Shown in pieces: positions 28,801 through 39,829 of a DNA stretch of 64,000 bases. The position numbers and the translations under genes were made by a program. The notes under the pieces are model-generated. The model was not told the origin of the DNA. It worked only from the letters and a program-made list of their open reading frames with translations, and did not search any database. This DNA is from Dipteris shenzhenensis (taxonomy: Eukaryota > Polypodiophyta > Polypodiopsida > Gleicheniales), in the NCBI GenBank assembly GCA_047967505.1, contig CM106539.1, one strand, 5' to 3'. Position 1 is the first letter of the stretch, and every line of letters begins with the position of its first letter.

Positions 28801-31770
28801 GAGAGCCATATAGAATCTCTTAGAGTCGTACGTAGACTCACCTTTGCCTGAGTCTGTTATATCAACATTCACGTTAGGCTGAAAGTGCCTACCCATGGGT
28901 TTTTCATGCCACCATTCTTCAATGGCTTGGGGAGCCTGGTAATGATGGCTAGAAAGTCAGGGAACACTAGGATAAGGTTGGGATTAACATGATGTTTCTA
29001 GTTTGAGATATGAGTATTAGAAGTTGTCAAAGTAGTCCTAGAATCCGTGGTGTAATTTTTATGCATGGGGAGAGGTATCATGGCGCAAAGGAAAATAATG
29101 TTGCTGTCGAATAAGAAAGGGTCCAAATCTAAGGAATCCACCATTCTATGTAATTTTATCCGTACCTTTATGAGTCACAAACTGCTTCTTTGTTTTTGCA
29201 GATCTCAAGAACAAACTAAGATCTCAAGAACAAACTACTCATTTCGTGTCCTGGACCTCTGATTTTAGAGTTATCAGCTAGATTTAGATGCTCATTTGGG
29301 AGAGACTAAAATGAAATTGTTTAGACTTCACAAGCAGTTGTAGCTTGAATGAAGAGAATTTGGACTACTTTTTGATTGGCCTTCTCCTTTAGTGCTAGCC
29401 TTCGTCATGGCTGAGTCTGCCCTTCACCTCCAAGTGCGGACAGAAACTCAGTATGAAGACTTTGTATAAATGGATGCTCAAGTATGTGTGGGTGTGTGGA
29501 TTTGTATGTGTGAGAGCATATTTTTATACTATGGCCTACACCCACTGTTGGGCGCTGATGGCGTCAGTAGGGATGTCATAGTAGCTAGTCCCTGCTACAT
29601 GATGGAGTTTATGGTTTTCAATCTTATGAGCGACTATCGTGAGATTGAAACTGCACTATGTTGTGTTTTTAGTAGAGGATGAGTTTGGGAATGTTCCTGG
29701 ATTCATCTAGGTATATCATCTGCTCATGTCAGTCGCTTGCATCCTGTTCTATTGCTTGTTAGACAAATCGTTGCAGTTTTCGGCCCTCTTACTGAAAATC
29801 CTCAGCATGGAAGCAACATTTATCTTGTGGAAAATTGTGATTCAGTTTCAACCAACTCCTGTGTTCATCTGATCTAGCATTTGCTGTAGATGTCTTTCTA
29901 TTACTTCATTCTAGCCTACAAATCCCTACACCATACATCTGATCTGATCTGATGTTTTGCTCTGGATGTCTTGCTATTGATCCTTGCGTGCAAGTCATCT
30001 GACCTCTTCTCCTTCTTTCTCGCCCTTCATATCTGAAATTGCAATTTGTTTTATTATACCCACAAACGGCTTTTTTTCATTATGAAGATATTGGAGGAGG
30101 AGGTTGGATCTGTTACGTTTTCCTGAGTTGTCATTGAGATTTTGGTTCGAGAGAAGTTTCTTGCAGAAAGTTTGTGGTTGAAGAATCTGTTGGAGAAGAG
30201 AACCTTGTTTGGAGATTCTTGGTATTTTGCTTTGTTCTCATAGTGTTCCAATGACCTGATTCATGAGATTTTTCGACTTTTTTTGTATTCCTAGCCAGAA
30301 ATTCTAGGATCTATTGTATATGCCAGTTTGAATGTGCTTTGAGAGTTAAGGTCTGCAGATTGTTCTGTTCCAACGTTTGGACACCACTTTGTATCTTGTT
30401 CACGGATTAATAGAGGAAATTAATCAGGTATGCAGTCCTCGTGGGGATGTGGTCTTATTTGTGTCCCATGTGGTGTCTATAGTTCCTTTTTTAAAACCTA
30501 CACCCTTTTTCTGCTATGTTACATGTGTTTTGAATGACTTTATGTGATAACTTGGGACCTAAGTTTCTTTTGCAATGCGCTGACATTGGTTGGCAACTAT
30601 CTGAAGCAGATTGTTTGACTGTTAGGACAAGAGAACAAAGGAGTGTCGTATTTAGTATTTTGGACTTTGGTTTCACGACATCTTTTAATCTGTAGGGGGC
30701 TACAAAGCACATACAGATCACATCTGAGAATTTGAAATTCAGTTGTGGTGATACATGGGATTATTGTAATGAAAATCAAAGGCAATCTGTTTTTTTTTTT
30801 GGGGAAAAACCATAGGGCTTTTCAGACATTGATGCATCAGGAGGTCAGCCCTTGAAAGTTGAGAGCTTGAATGATGAGCCTTGACTCTTATCATTTCTGA
30901 TCCTTGCGATCCCTGAAATTTCATGCAGTGATTGAATATTTGATTTGGCATTAACTCACATTTGTTTGTTACCTTAGATCAGGTTGATATGTGACATGCT
31001 TCTTTAATGGTTTTGTTATGTATGTCTCTAACTCAAAAATTCTTTTTCTGGATCGTACAATACTAGAATGCTTTCTTACCTGCATGATCCCTTGAAATTA
31101 ATTGAAATCGCCTCATGTGATGATTGAATATCTAATTCAGCATTGAAAACCTTGTTTGCTGTGAACTGTCTTGTTTGTTAGATACACTTTTTTGGTTTGG
31201 TTTTCTTGTAGCCATCTATAATTTCTTTGGTCCTTACTCTTAAATTTATTTTACATGTTCTGAATCCTCATCTGTATGATAAGTGCAGGCTATGTTCAAC
31301 CTCCAACGTTTAGACCACCTTTAGGAGCAGTACCACAAGCAAATGGTTTACCGAGACCTCTCCCTCTGACTCCTCCCGGTCCTCCAGGGGTAAGGCCGGT
31401 AACTACTCCATCCTCAACAATTGCTAATGGTTCTCTGACCAATCCACCTATGTCTGGGCCTTCTGGTTTCTACCAACAGCAATCTACAGCCCCTGGTAAT
31501 TCTTTTGGAAGCTACAATTACACAGCTCCTGTAATGGGGGCTTCAGGTGGGTACTCTCAACCAATGCCTAATGTATCATCGACTGCAGCTTCAAATCCTA
31601 ATTCTGTATTCAATTCACAGCAGCCTTCTAGAGCTGCACCACCTGGGACCACGGCTCAAGGTAATTTTTCCTTTGATCAAAATCTCCAAGGTCCGCCCAG
31701 GCCCAGTTTATCGACATCCAGTTCATATGGCCCCTCACCTACAGGGGCGCCTGCTGGTTACAGGAGCTGA
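19684..31770 (+). CDS. U1 small nuclear ribonucleoprotein C (U1-C), five exons
   Basis: U1-C binds U1 snRNP and helps it recognise the 5' splice site in the nucleus. Coding exons join as 19684-19691, 20047-20089, 20303-20344, 20424-20691 and 31289-31770, all with GT-AG introns and compatible phases, giving 280 residues. The first 31 residues form the U1-C C2H2 zinc finger, with [14 protein letters not shown], Cys6, Cys9, His24 and His30. The conserved helix ([20 protein letters not shown]) and KEHLGQT follow from residue 33. The remainder is a Pro/Gly-rich tail, as is usual. An upstream donor (GT at 20680) would give 276 residues. The start codon is the ATG splitting the MPR exon, fixed by the finger. 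Intron 4 is about 10.6 kb and holds retroelements. No premature stop is seen, so the gene looks functional. Confidence 0.95.
19851..19887 (+). repeat. (GA)n microsatellite in U1-C intron 1
   Basis: Uninterrupted GA dinucleotide run of about 18 units within intron 1 (19692-20046). Confidence 0.95.
20424..20691 (+). CDS. U1-C exon 4
   Basis: Starts after CAATCAG with codons for [10 protein letters not shown] and is the longest conserved block of the protein. It ends at a CAG|GTATGG donor; CAG|GTACAA 12 bases earlier is an in-frame alternative. Both leave phase 1, completed by GC at the start of exon 5 to make Gly. Confidence 0.9.
20692..23483. other. Proximal part of U1-C intron 4
   Basis: No exon or transposon domain is recognisable. 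It contains a short GA microsatellite (about 21341-21356), a degenerate repeat built on GGCGCCTAATGG/GCTGAGATCTTGGC words (21780-21905) and a hairpin-forming inverted repeat (22006-22046). Short open frames on either strand are judged to be chance. Confidence 0.5.
22006..22046. repeat. Perfect 12-bp inverted repeat (hairpin)
   Basis: AATGCAAAGATC at 22006-22017 is the exact complement of GATCTTTGCATT at 22035-22046, with a 17-base loop. CCTTGGATC outside on the left roughly pairs with GATCAAGG on the right. It lies in U1-C intron 4. Confidence 0.85.
23484..23826 (+). repeat. Direct tandem duplication, 188-bp offset
   Basis: TAGGCATCTTATGGATGGGG starts at 23484 and again at 23672. Both copies continue through CATAGTAGTCCAATGTACCC and TAAGACTTCCTCTTATACA with few changes. 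A third, shorter TAGGCATCGTATGGATGAG lies between them. It is inside U1-C intron 4, just upstream of the Copia. Confidence 0.9.
24031..24402 (+). pseudogene. Copia late protease and GAG-pre-integrase fragment
   Basis: Protein shows [20 protein letters not shown] (end of the protease region) and [19 protein letters not shown] (GAG-pre-integrase). The frame ends at TAG after NDGV. The following sequence, [14 protein letters not shown] in another frame, is the usual continuation, so a short deletion removed the CxxC half of the HHCC zinc finger. The DSGA active site is absent through 5' truncation. Confidence 0.8.
24404..25529 (+). pseudogene. Copia integrase fragment
   Basis: Rve-type core with [10 protein letters not shown] (first catalytic Asp), [21 protein letters not shown] (second Asp) and [13 protein letters not shown] (catalytic Glu), followed by a Glu/Pro-rich linker. 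Relative to typical Copia integrases, the segment between PYEAFYERT and [14 protein letters not shown] is about 20 residues short, an in-frame deletion. The frame is lost near 25500 at NIWDLV, just before RT, where the frame changes. Confidence 0.85.
25500..26160 (+). pseudogene. Copia reverse transcriptase, interrupted
   Basis: [10 protein letters not shown] and [10 protein letters not shown] start RT. A TAG follows GFA where Gln is usual. A T8 run at 25709-25716 marks a frameshift. Then come [32 protein letters not shown] and the catalytic LYVDDLIL (YVDD at 25976-25987). Further TAG codons follow LTGD and RIFIS. Motifs are otherwise well kept, so inactivation looks moderately recent. The element could not make RT as it stands. 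Confidence 0.85.
26171..26917 (+). pseudogene. Copia RNase H region, interrupted
   Basis: [20 protein letters not shown] leads into RNase H with [19 protein letters not shown], then SWLS[18 protein letters not shown], [17 protein letters not shown] and [14 protein letters not shown], ending at the natural stop TGA 26915-26917. One in-frame TAG (about 26552) breaks it. The polypurine tract follows within a few bases, as expected for a Copia 3' end. Confidence 0.85.
26922..26930 (+). promoter_or_regulatory. Polypurine tract
   Basis: GAGGGGGGG directly abuts the TGTTAGAATC start of the LTR. It is the priming site for plus-strand DNA synthesis. Confidence 0.85.
26931..27521 (+). repeat. 3' LTR of intronic Copia (591 bp)
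   Basis: Starts TGTTAGAATC next to the polypurine tract and ends GATATAACA, giving a TGTTA...TAACA inverted terminal pair. It contains repeated GGTCGGCC/CCGACC words and a TATAAAA at 274 bases past 27000. No second copy occurs in the window. Confidence 0.75.
27274..27280 (+). promoter_or_regulatory. TATA box in the intronic LTR
   Basis: GCCTATAAAAGGCCC, a good plant TATA box, about 250 bases before the LTR end. It points in the same direction as U1-C, so an LTR-driven transcript could in principle enter exon 5. Confidence 0.6.
27790..28250 (+). pseudogene. Ty3/gypsy integrase relic
   Basis: Fragments across frames match the C-terminal half of a plant gypsy integrase. [20 protein letters not shown] and [10 protein letters not shown] stand where the second catalytic Asp region lies. 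[20 protein letters not shown] corresponds to the usual AEFAYN...STGxSPFEIVYG block. [19 protein letters not shown] comes after. Many stops and frameshifts are present. It is in U1-C intron 4, downstream of the Copia LTR, and independent of it. Confidence 0.6.
28251..31288. other. Distal part of U1-C intron 4
   Basis: About 3 kb of T-rich sequence without recognisable domain or repeat array. Short frames on both strands show no motif. The T-richness and the TCTGTATGATAAGTGCAG acceptor fit plant intron sequence. Confidence 0.5.
31289..31770 (+). CDS. U1-C exon 5 (Pro/Gly-rich C-terminal tail)
   Basis: Acceptor AAGTGCAG precedes GCTATGTTCAACCTCC. The exon encodes about 160 residues rich in Pro, Gly, Ser and Asn, with [19 protein letters not shown] and GPPRP segments, and ends GYRS then TGA at 31768-31770. 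Low-complexity C-termini of this kind are normal for plant U1-C. It lies 10.6 kb from exon 4, so the splice join is supported by phase and composition but not by cDNA. Confidence 0.85.
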
Positions 31771-32137
31771 CTAAACCCCTTCTCATTTGCGATCTGATAA
31801 CATCTCTAGAATCTCAGGATGTTTTGAAATTGTTTTTCACATGTATGGAGGCCACAAATCAGGTTTGGCGAAGGATTGCGTTTTTATGTATGGTAACTAG
31901 GGTTTTATTCAAGGTGGTTGTGCTAGACAGCCACTGGTAAAATGGTATCTGCATACTTGAAAGTGTTTATGGGCTTGAGCTCTTCAACTGAACAGGTTAA
32001 TTTTCTCTCTTTATGGATGTTATGGTAAGCTGGAAGATGCAAGGCTTTTCATCATGTCTTTAGTTGCACTACTGGTCAGTCACTTACTTTATGGATGTGA
32101 GTAGTCGCTCTTCCTTTGACCTTTTGGAGGGAAACAA

Positions 32138-32143
32138 AATAAA
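32138..32143 (+). terminator. Candidate poly(A) signal of U1-C
   Basis: AATAAA about 370 bases after the U1-C stop codon. Plant signals are variable, so the true site may differ; another AATAAA lies near 32786. Confidence 0.35.
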
Positions 32144-32170
32144 GTGAAAGGTAGGTTTCTTCTTTTTATC

Positions 32171-32192
32171 CTCTCTCTCTCTCTCTCTCTCT
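32171..32192 (+). repeat. (CT)11 microsatellite
   Basis: Uninterrupted CT run in the probable 3' flank of U1-C. Confidence 0.9.
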
Positions 32193-32199
32193 CATGGAT

Positions 32200-33200
32200 C
32201 CTAACAGGTCTCTTGCCGACTTCAGTACAAGTATTTCATCTCATTTCTCCCCCTCCTGTATGCATGTGTGCGCACACATGCATGCACGCAGGGAGAACAG
32301 CTTTGACAGAGACAATCATACATCCTATAATGTCTCTGCAGGTAGAAGCTAACTCAAGTGTTAACATACAATGCATGATTGTTATGTGTAATTTCACCAG
32401 TTCAAAGGGACATAAGTCATTGCATGCCAAAATTCATTCATTACAGAGTCTAGTAGCTTGTATCTCAGATCAGATCTTGGTAAAATATGCCCCAATGGTT
32501 TTCCAGGAAGAGTTGGATCAACAGTGCAGTTTATCGCAGAGTCTATTAGCCTCTACATTCCAATGTTCTAATCTATAATTGAATCTTCTATTAAGGTGAA
32601 AGCTTTCTTCTTAGCCATTGCAGTTGAGGTTTCTGTTTTAGAGAACCTGCAGGTGAAAAGGGATTGCTTCTCTTTTTTATGCTTTGGCTTTCCTGCTAGT
32701 TCCTCTTTGCATGTCATTGGATAGAAACCCCCCAAGAAGAGCTTTAGTTTCTGTGGGGACTCTTGGTGCCTTTGTGCTACGTGTTAATAAACTGTTTTCT
32801 GTACATGGGCATAGTATTACCAAGCCTTCACTACTTGTTACTAAAATGGAACTATAGAGAGGAAGTCTGTAGGACTTAAAGGAACAGAGTTTGCAGATGA
32901 ATGGGATTCCAGAACCAGGTAATAGATGTTCTTGGATTTAGGCTTTACCGAGGTCCTTAGAGTTTGATGATTTTGGGGCATGCCTAAAGATGGGTTTTAA
33001 GTCGAGGTGCCTTTTTTTGCTTGCAAAGAAAGCCTTTTTGTTCTTCATCCATGGAGCAGGAGGGAGGAAGGAGATATTAGAGGCTAATATGCCAGAGTTC
33101 GAAGAAATGAATTTGCAAGGTATATATCATGTCATAGTATTTGGTGAAACTTTGGAGCCAGGTAAGGCGTCTTATGCTTCGACAAAATGTTTTTGAAGTT
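32200..33200. other. 3' flank of U1-C, unresolved
   Basis: No motif-bearing frame. The open frame 32144-32578 lacks any recognisable domain and is low-complexity at its start. It may include U1-C 3' UTR. Confidence 0.4.
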
Positions 33201-33219
33201 GAAATGATGTTGAAGCAGT

Positions 33220-34160
33220 TCTTTTTGATTTTGTGGGATCTGCTCATTATGAGCAGATAGTCTTCATACACGAATGTTTGAATAAGCTCCAGAATGCATT
33301 TTTGGCGACTAAAGGTAATGTATTTTGCTGGCCCATTGAGGAGAATGATGTCAGGATGGAAAAGAGTGGTAAATGTGGCTTGAACTACCACTGCAATATC
33401 TGGGTGGTATGGTTTCTTTCTTGCAGACCATGGTGTGGTTTGGGCCAATGCAATTAGTGTTTTGTGCCCATGTTTCTGGCACAAGTAGTCCGGGCTTCTG
33501 TTCAACACCTGGTATACAAGATGCATGTTCTAGTCATGCTGGAAGGAATGGCAGTGTTACCATTGATTACTGTTTGGTCTGACAAACAACGTGAAGCACT
33601 GTCATGCAATGGTTCATGGTAAGTTTCCTTACGGTGCCTCATGTTTGTAGAAGGTAATGTGATTTGTGTCTACATGAAAGGTGGTATTAAGGCGGGTTGT
33701 CAGCTGAGCTCAAGTAAAACAGCCTTTGATTTTCAGGTGTGCTAGTATCCACTTCTTGTGAGCAGATAATCTTATAGAAATCTATGTGTAAGTCCACGGA
33801 GTGCATTTTCGGGGCATTTTAGGTAGTATATTGTGCTGATGTATCAACGAGTATCACAAAAGGTGGTTAAAATGTCTTGGAAGTCTCCGTTTCTTTAATG
33901 CTGACCATGGTATGGGGTTTGGGCGAATGCAGTTAGGGGTTTTGTGCCCTTGTTTCTGGCACAAATATAGGTACCTTATCTTCTGCAATACCTGATTTAC
34001 GAGATGCATATTTTGGACACAGTGCAAGTAATGGCTTGTTGCCATCCTTCACTATTTGGTCAGCCGAATAATGTGAGGCACTGAATTTTGAGATGTAGTG
34101 GTACATGGTGAAATTTCCTACCGTGCCTCCATTTGCTCAAGATGACAAGTATGGTCTCTT
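33220..34160 (+). repeat. Diverged direct duplication, about 480-bp offset
   Basis: Block one (about 33230-33660) and block two (about 33740-34140) share GACCATGGTGTGG/GACCATGGTATGG (33426 and 33903), TTTTGTGCCC.TGTTTCTGGC and a TATTTGGTC-type region. GTGAAGCACTG/GTGAGGCACTG and CGGTGCCTC/CGTGCCTC follow. The copies differ by many substitutions and small indels, so the event is old. Confidence 0.8.
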
Positions 34161-35630
34161 CATAAAAGGTGTTATAAGAGTGAGTGATCAGATGAAACTA
34201 TTCTAGTTGAGTTTGTGATTTTTGGATGTAAAGCATTTTGTCTATATTTAGACAGCATTTGAAGTGTCAAGACACTTAGCTTACTATTTTACAAAGAGAG
34301 TAATCGACAAACGATCCTAGATAGTCAAACAAGATATCCTCATACTATGGGAAAAGTGTTTGGTTGGTTTATCATCAGAGAGCAGTTTTTGGCGAGCGAA
34401 GCCAGGGATGAAGAACCAGGTAATCCGCTGTTTTCTCAGGTTTCAATGATTCCAGCTTCTTTAGACTGCAGAAGTCACAGGTCAAACAATATTAAGTAAC
34501 TGGGACTATTATGAATTTCTATAGCACCCACCCAAACTGCCAATCGTGCCTACATAAGAGGGTGTATAAAACAGGTCTTGTAGGTTGAGGCATGTTTAGT
34601 TTAGTCTTTCAGTTTACGTCAGAACTTTGTCCTACGTGTGAAAAGAAACATGGATTATAAGCCAGGTGCATTGTCCCTTTCCTGGAAAATGGAAGCTGTG
34701 TCTTCCACCAGTAATAGAACATCCTGCTCAGCTATTCATATCATCCCTTGGAAGTTAATATCTACCTCTCTTGCTGCAGGAGACACAGACCAAAGGATGC
34801 CAAGTCATCCAAATGTGTATGACTCAAAATCTCCTCATTTAGTGTTGCCACCCTGCCAGTTGTCCTGCACGAGTTTGTGGTATTGCAATATCATGTATGT
34901 GGCACTTTTCAATTTGCAGTATCAATGCCATTATCTGCTCATCTTAGTGCTTCTAGACAGCCAGTTGTCCTGCACGGGGTGTTTTTATCATGGGTCTGAC
35001 GATTCTCAATGACAGTTTTGGTGGATGTTGTCCACAGATGTCTATTGATAATTTTGCGATAGGGTGTTCTGAGACATCTATGAGCCTTTCAAAGGTGATT
35101 TTCCCTACCTTTCATGAAATCTTGGAAAAGACATGCTTGTAATTGAAGGTTTCAATGTATTCTATCTAAAACTGATTTCCTCAACAAACCAATCCTGCTT
35201 TCGTAGGGTTCAAGCTAAGTACACGATTAAAAAGCTCTCTGAATATATCTGCACTCAGATGTCCTTGATGCAGAGGCTAGGCTGAGATAGCCAAAGTCTC
35301 TTATCCTAAATGTTTTGCTCTGAAGGATATTTATGGTGTGCATCATTAGGACTGCTTTGGTGTCCCCTGCTTGGTCTCAAGCGGGTGCTAGGGCATATGA
35401 ACCACCTGCTGTACTGTGATAACGATGTACTTCCCGAGTAATTGGATTATGACACTCAAATCTGATAGTTTGGTTTTTCTTAGCATCTGTGTATCTTAGC
35501 TTCAAGATGTTGGGACTAGTGGGGAATGGGAAAAAAATTCGTTGGTCAATCAATACGCCCAAGATGTTTTGGGGAACATTTCATCGGTGAGCTCATTTAA
35601 AAGCATCTGCAACTTTCTGGAATCCACCAT
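34161..35630. other. Unresolved sequence
   Basis: Short open frames (for example 34638-35012) carry no recognisable domain. TTGTCCTGCACG occurs twice in 120 bases (34859 and 34968), probably a small duplication. No RNA gene or transposon boundary seen. Confidence 0.4.
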
Positions 35631-35680
35631 ATCATGGACACATAATATTATGAGTATCATGGACACATAATATTATGAGT
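35631..35680 (+). repeat. Perfect 2 x 25-bp tandem duplication
   Basis: ATCATGGACACATAATATTA followed by TGAGT occurs at 35631-35655 and again at 35656-35680 without a mismatch, so it is recent. Confidence 0.95.
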
Positions 35681-37745
35681 ATCAATGTCGACGTGGCTAG
35701 TGGAGCTTGATCATTTTCATGGATAGTTAAAATTGGCACTTGGATAGACAGATAATAGTTTTTTAGAAATTGGATAAATAAATAGATGGGTTGATATTGG
35801 AAGTCATAGAAATAGAGAGGATTCGCCGGACACAGATGTGTATTGGTGTAGGTGGAAATCTATACAAGCTAGGTTGTTTTATTGACAGCATGCTAATCAC
35901 ATTCATGCTTCTATCAACTCAAGTCTATATTGACATGCTTCAAAAGCGATACCTTGGATTTAACATGTTGGCTATTGCTTAGGGTAAAAATCTTCTTGGC
36001 TTGCTATCAAACTTCTTGTCAGAATTTGTAGTCGATAGAGTTTTGTGAAATTATGCATTCGCTAGGTTGTTTCTTGTCAAGTGGTGGTAGTTTTGTGGTG
36101 GTGCTAGTCATTTCACAAGGTGAATGGATGATAGGTTTACTCACTTGAATAGATTGACATACATGATCCTAAAGATGGATTGATTGATTTTTTTACATAG
36201 ATAGACAATTGTAGATGAATTAATAGGTTGGGCGGCATGGAATATTTGTTGGGTGGTAGGAAACGTTTGATGAATGGTCAGGTAGGTACAAACACGCATA
36301 CATACACTCATTTTAACGAGGGGATTGGTCGAGTGTAGCATGGAGGTACAAAATCAATTACCGGTTATGAAGAGTGTGCAGATAGATTCCTATGAAGTCG
36401 AGGTAGTGTGGATGCTTGTGCATCTACAGACTCCCTCTTGGGGTTGCATGAATCATACACTCCCTTGGGCCACTCGTATCAAGATCATCTTTGTCGTTGA
36501 GTTTAATGGAAGAGGGATGTGCATGGATGGATAGGTCTATAGGCATCAACTTGAAGGTTGTTGCATGGCATGGCAAGAGCAAATAATTGTTAAATCTAGA
36601 ATTGAATGCGAATGAAACTTTGGGGATGGAATTAGATTGTCTTCCCTTTGGTTATGATAAAAAATTGAAATGCGTGTCAACTTCATGGCAAGAGTGCGTT
36701 GTTACATGGGTACATGGATGATGATGCATCAATTTGAAGGCTATTTAAAGCTAGAGCAAGAGCTTAAATTGTGACATTGAAGAGTTTTTATCCAAGCATT
36801 GGTTTTGAAAGATCAAAAGTTGTATCATACTCAAGGCCATGGTTTATAAATGGACATTTTAGGTCTTCATACGACCTTGCAACAATCTTGAAAGTAAAAT
36901 AAATTCAATTATAAATAGCCCTTATCTCAAAGTTTTGTGATATGACCTTAGACTTGCTCACTTCATACCTTGCATTAGTTATGGAACTAGTGATGCCCTC
37001 ATTTGTATAAAAAACTTTGTTACGTCATCTCGAACAATTCCTTTAGATTAGACTCTTGAATGTGGTCCTCATTCATAAAAAAGAGAACATCATCATCTCG
37101 GTCAATCTTTAGATAGGTTAGTAAGCAAGTCATGCAGATTATTTAAGGAAAAATTTTAGAAGGTATTGCCTTGATTACCATGACTTTTCTATGGATTTAT
37201 TTGTTAGATGTCATATCGAAAGCAATTGCAAGCCTTATAAGTGTGATTTGCCACCCTAATAGCTTGAGAATGACTTAGACAATACATATGGTGATTTGTG
37301 CTTGCCAAGTTAATATTTCATTATTTCATTACGAACAAAAAGAGTGAATATGGATGATTCTATTAGAAAGACATGTTAAGGTATGAGGTCATTGCACATG
37401 GACCATTTGAAAGTGACCAACTCTTTTGGAGAATCACACTATGTACAATCGTTCATTATAGCACAATTTTGTGACACTACAAGTGTACACATTTGCTCTA
37501 ACAAGTTGAACCATGAGAAAAAATACACTTGAGCCTATATTAAGAGTGTCGAAATATTAAAAAATGCTATGGCTAGTGAATTTAAACTAATGCACTTTTG
37601 TTGAGAAATAGTGTAAGTAACATTATCCTCCAAGTATAGAGAGTATTCCAAAAAATAACGTGGATGAAACTGTAACCCTATCCTCAGAGTTTTGTTTTCT
37701 TTTTCTTCAGCTTTAATGTGTTGTACAATCTCCTCGATGTGTGCA

Positions 37746-37791
37746 CTCTCTCTCTCTCTCTCTCTCTCTCCCCCCCCCCCCCCCCCCCCCC
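37746..37791 (+). repeat. (CT)12 followed by poly-C
   Basis: CT dinucleotide run directly followed by about 22 C residues. Length in the assembly may be unreliable. Confidence 0.9.
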
Positions 37792-39671
37792 TAAGATGTT
37801 GAGCTTGGTTGAAGCCATTGCATTATAAAGGCACAAATCCTCTTTCTGGTAAGCCGCTCTAGCAATTGTGGGTTTGTCTTCATAGTGAGTTTTCCTCTTT
37901 GCTTTAGAAAGTTTGTAATTTTGATCTTTGGAGCACAAGTTGTAACTTCTCAAACCTTTGTTTCTTGAGAGGTTGAGAGTATTTTTGGAGAGAGAGGGAG
38001 AGAGAGAGAGAGAGAGCGAGAGAAGGTGTGAAAGTTACTCCTTAGTTATATTGTGAGTAGTTTTGTTCATAGCCTTTGAAAGGGGGAGTGTTTTATATGG
38101 AATGCGAACTCAAAATATCTCAAAAAATCAACCTACTCTAGCTCATGGTTGCATTGCTTTTGTATCTTCTCAATTAAATATGGGCCAGATACGCTCCACA
38201 TAGCATGTGGAACCATTGGCTCTTAACCCACAAGTTGAAGAGAGCTATTTGAAGAGAGATATTGGCCCCCACTTTGGAACAAGAAACTCCATGTAGCGTT
38301 GGATTCTTGAAGTCACCCTTGCAGTGAGTAGATGCTAACTCTCACCCTTCTAGTAGAGTCTTAGAGGCATTGCATAAGCTCTATAGAGAGGCATAAAAGA
38401 CGGCTTCGAAAAATGCAAGGTTGGTTATGATATAGGTTCATTGAAGAAGATACGATGTGGAAGATTGGGAGTTCACCTTCAAACCCATGTTTGATTATCC
38501 AACTCATTATAGATAAGATAAGGTGTCATGATAAGAGAGTTACCTTTAACCTCATGTTTGAATATCTAATGCATGGCATATAAGCTAAGGTGTCATGCTT
38601 GGTAATGTAAGCCACATTAACATAGAAGGCCAGGCCACCTACCACATTATTAATTACCATGTGAACATGCCATATCCTCAAGTCACATCAATAGATTATG
38701 ATATCATTTTGACAACAATAACCTTGGTAATGTCCTTGGTAGGAATAAACTAACCAAACTGTTAATATAAACATGATAGTGTTAATGTTATCACCTAAGT
38801 GAAGGGTGTAGTTACTTTAACCAATCAAACTATTATAATTATAGTAATAATAACTAGTAAAATAACTGCAACATCTTAGTTGACTCTAGGCTTTAAGTGC
38901 ATCCACATTGAGCCATGTCCTTAAGCCAAGGTGCTTCATTTTTCATCCATTTTGTGCCTTTCTTTGTATATTGGTTGTTTTGCACTCAAATTGAATCTAG
39001 TTTTGAATATTTGAAATTTAGTTTAATAAATAATTTTATTTTGTGCACCTTTCTTCAAGCTAACTATTACTCTAGTTTGATTGGGAGATTATTTTTAGCA
39101 TGTTTAAATCACTTTTTTCACCAATATCATTGATGCATTGAACAACTACATTCAAAGTAATAGTCAAAGAGGTTCAAAGGTTGATTTTGCCTATGCTTAT
39201 TATTGTGATAACTATAATTCATTTTGTTGCAATAATGGTTATGGATCACACTCAAAACAATAGCAAATTAGATGAAAACAATTATTGTATTGGAAGTGCA
39301 AAATTGTCAACATCCTCCATTTAAATAGAAAATCATTACAAAAGAAGAGAAATGACTAGAGTTATCAACATTTCTCATAGATGTGAGTAACTTCAATTTC
39401 AAAGACACTATGATACTAATTATCAAAGAAAAGAACGTTACAAGGGTTGCATGAACAACTTTAAAGACTAAATTTAGAGCAAACGATTCGTTAAGTCCTT
39501 ATGCTTCGGAATCAATTCAATATTGAAAAGAAACTTCCTAACAAAGGCTTACCTTGTTACCAAATCGTTAACTTCCATTGGTTAAGAAGTAAAACTTGAA
39601 ATATTGATAGAAGTCTCATTGAATGGCCTAGAGATGTTGCAATAACACTCAAGTCGAACTTGAAATTTAGG

Positions 39672-39706
39672 TTTTTTCTTTTTTTTTGGGGGGGGGGGGG
39701 GGGGGG
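39672..39706 (+). repeat. Poly-T/poly-G homopolymer block
   Basis: A T-rich run ending in eight T, followed by about 19 G. Possible assembly or polishing trouble spot. Confidence 0.9.
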
Positions 39707-39829
39707 TTTGTTTCTGGGGGCTTTAGGGGTTTTGTGAAATTTTGAGTGTTTGACTTGACTTTGTGGGATGGTTTTGGATGTGTTCAGGAGAATGAGTAGT
39801 GATAACTCATTGGATGGGGGGCACTTTCT

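Larger units (their letters stand above)
35681..39770. other. AT-rich unresolved sequence with microsatellites
   Basis: About 4 kb with GATAGAT/GATTGAT-like words (35740-36300), a (CT)12 run then 22 C at 37746-37791, a GA-rich run near 37988-38016 and a T/G homopolymer block at 39672-39706. No coding motif could be confirmed. Confidence 0.45.

Noticed and set aside
36700-37120. Minus-strand DDDVLFFMNEDHIQ and ELFEMT resembling a Copia RT
   Set aside because: The neighbouring fragments (VARSYEDL, GLEYDTTF) are in the wrong order for RT and no other motif is found, so the resemblance is probably chance.
37746-37791. Homopolymer run as a functional element
   Set aside because: A simple dinucleotide/poly-C run with no other signal; most likely a microsatellite with possible sequencing error.
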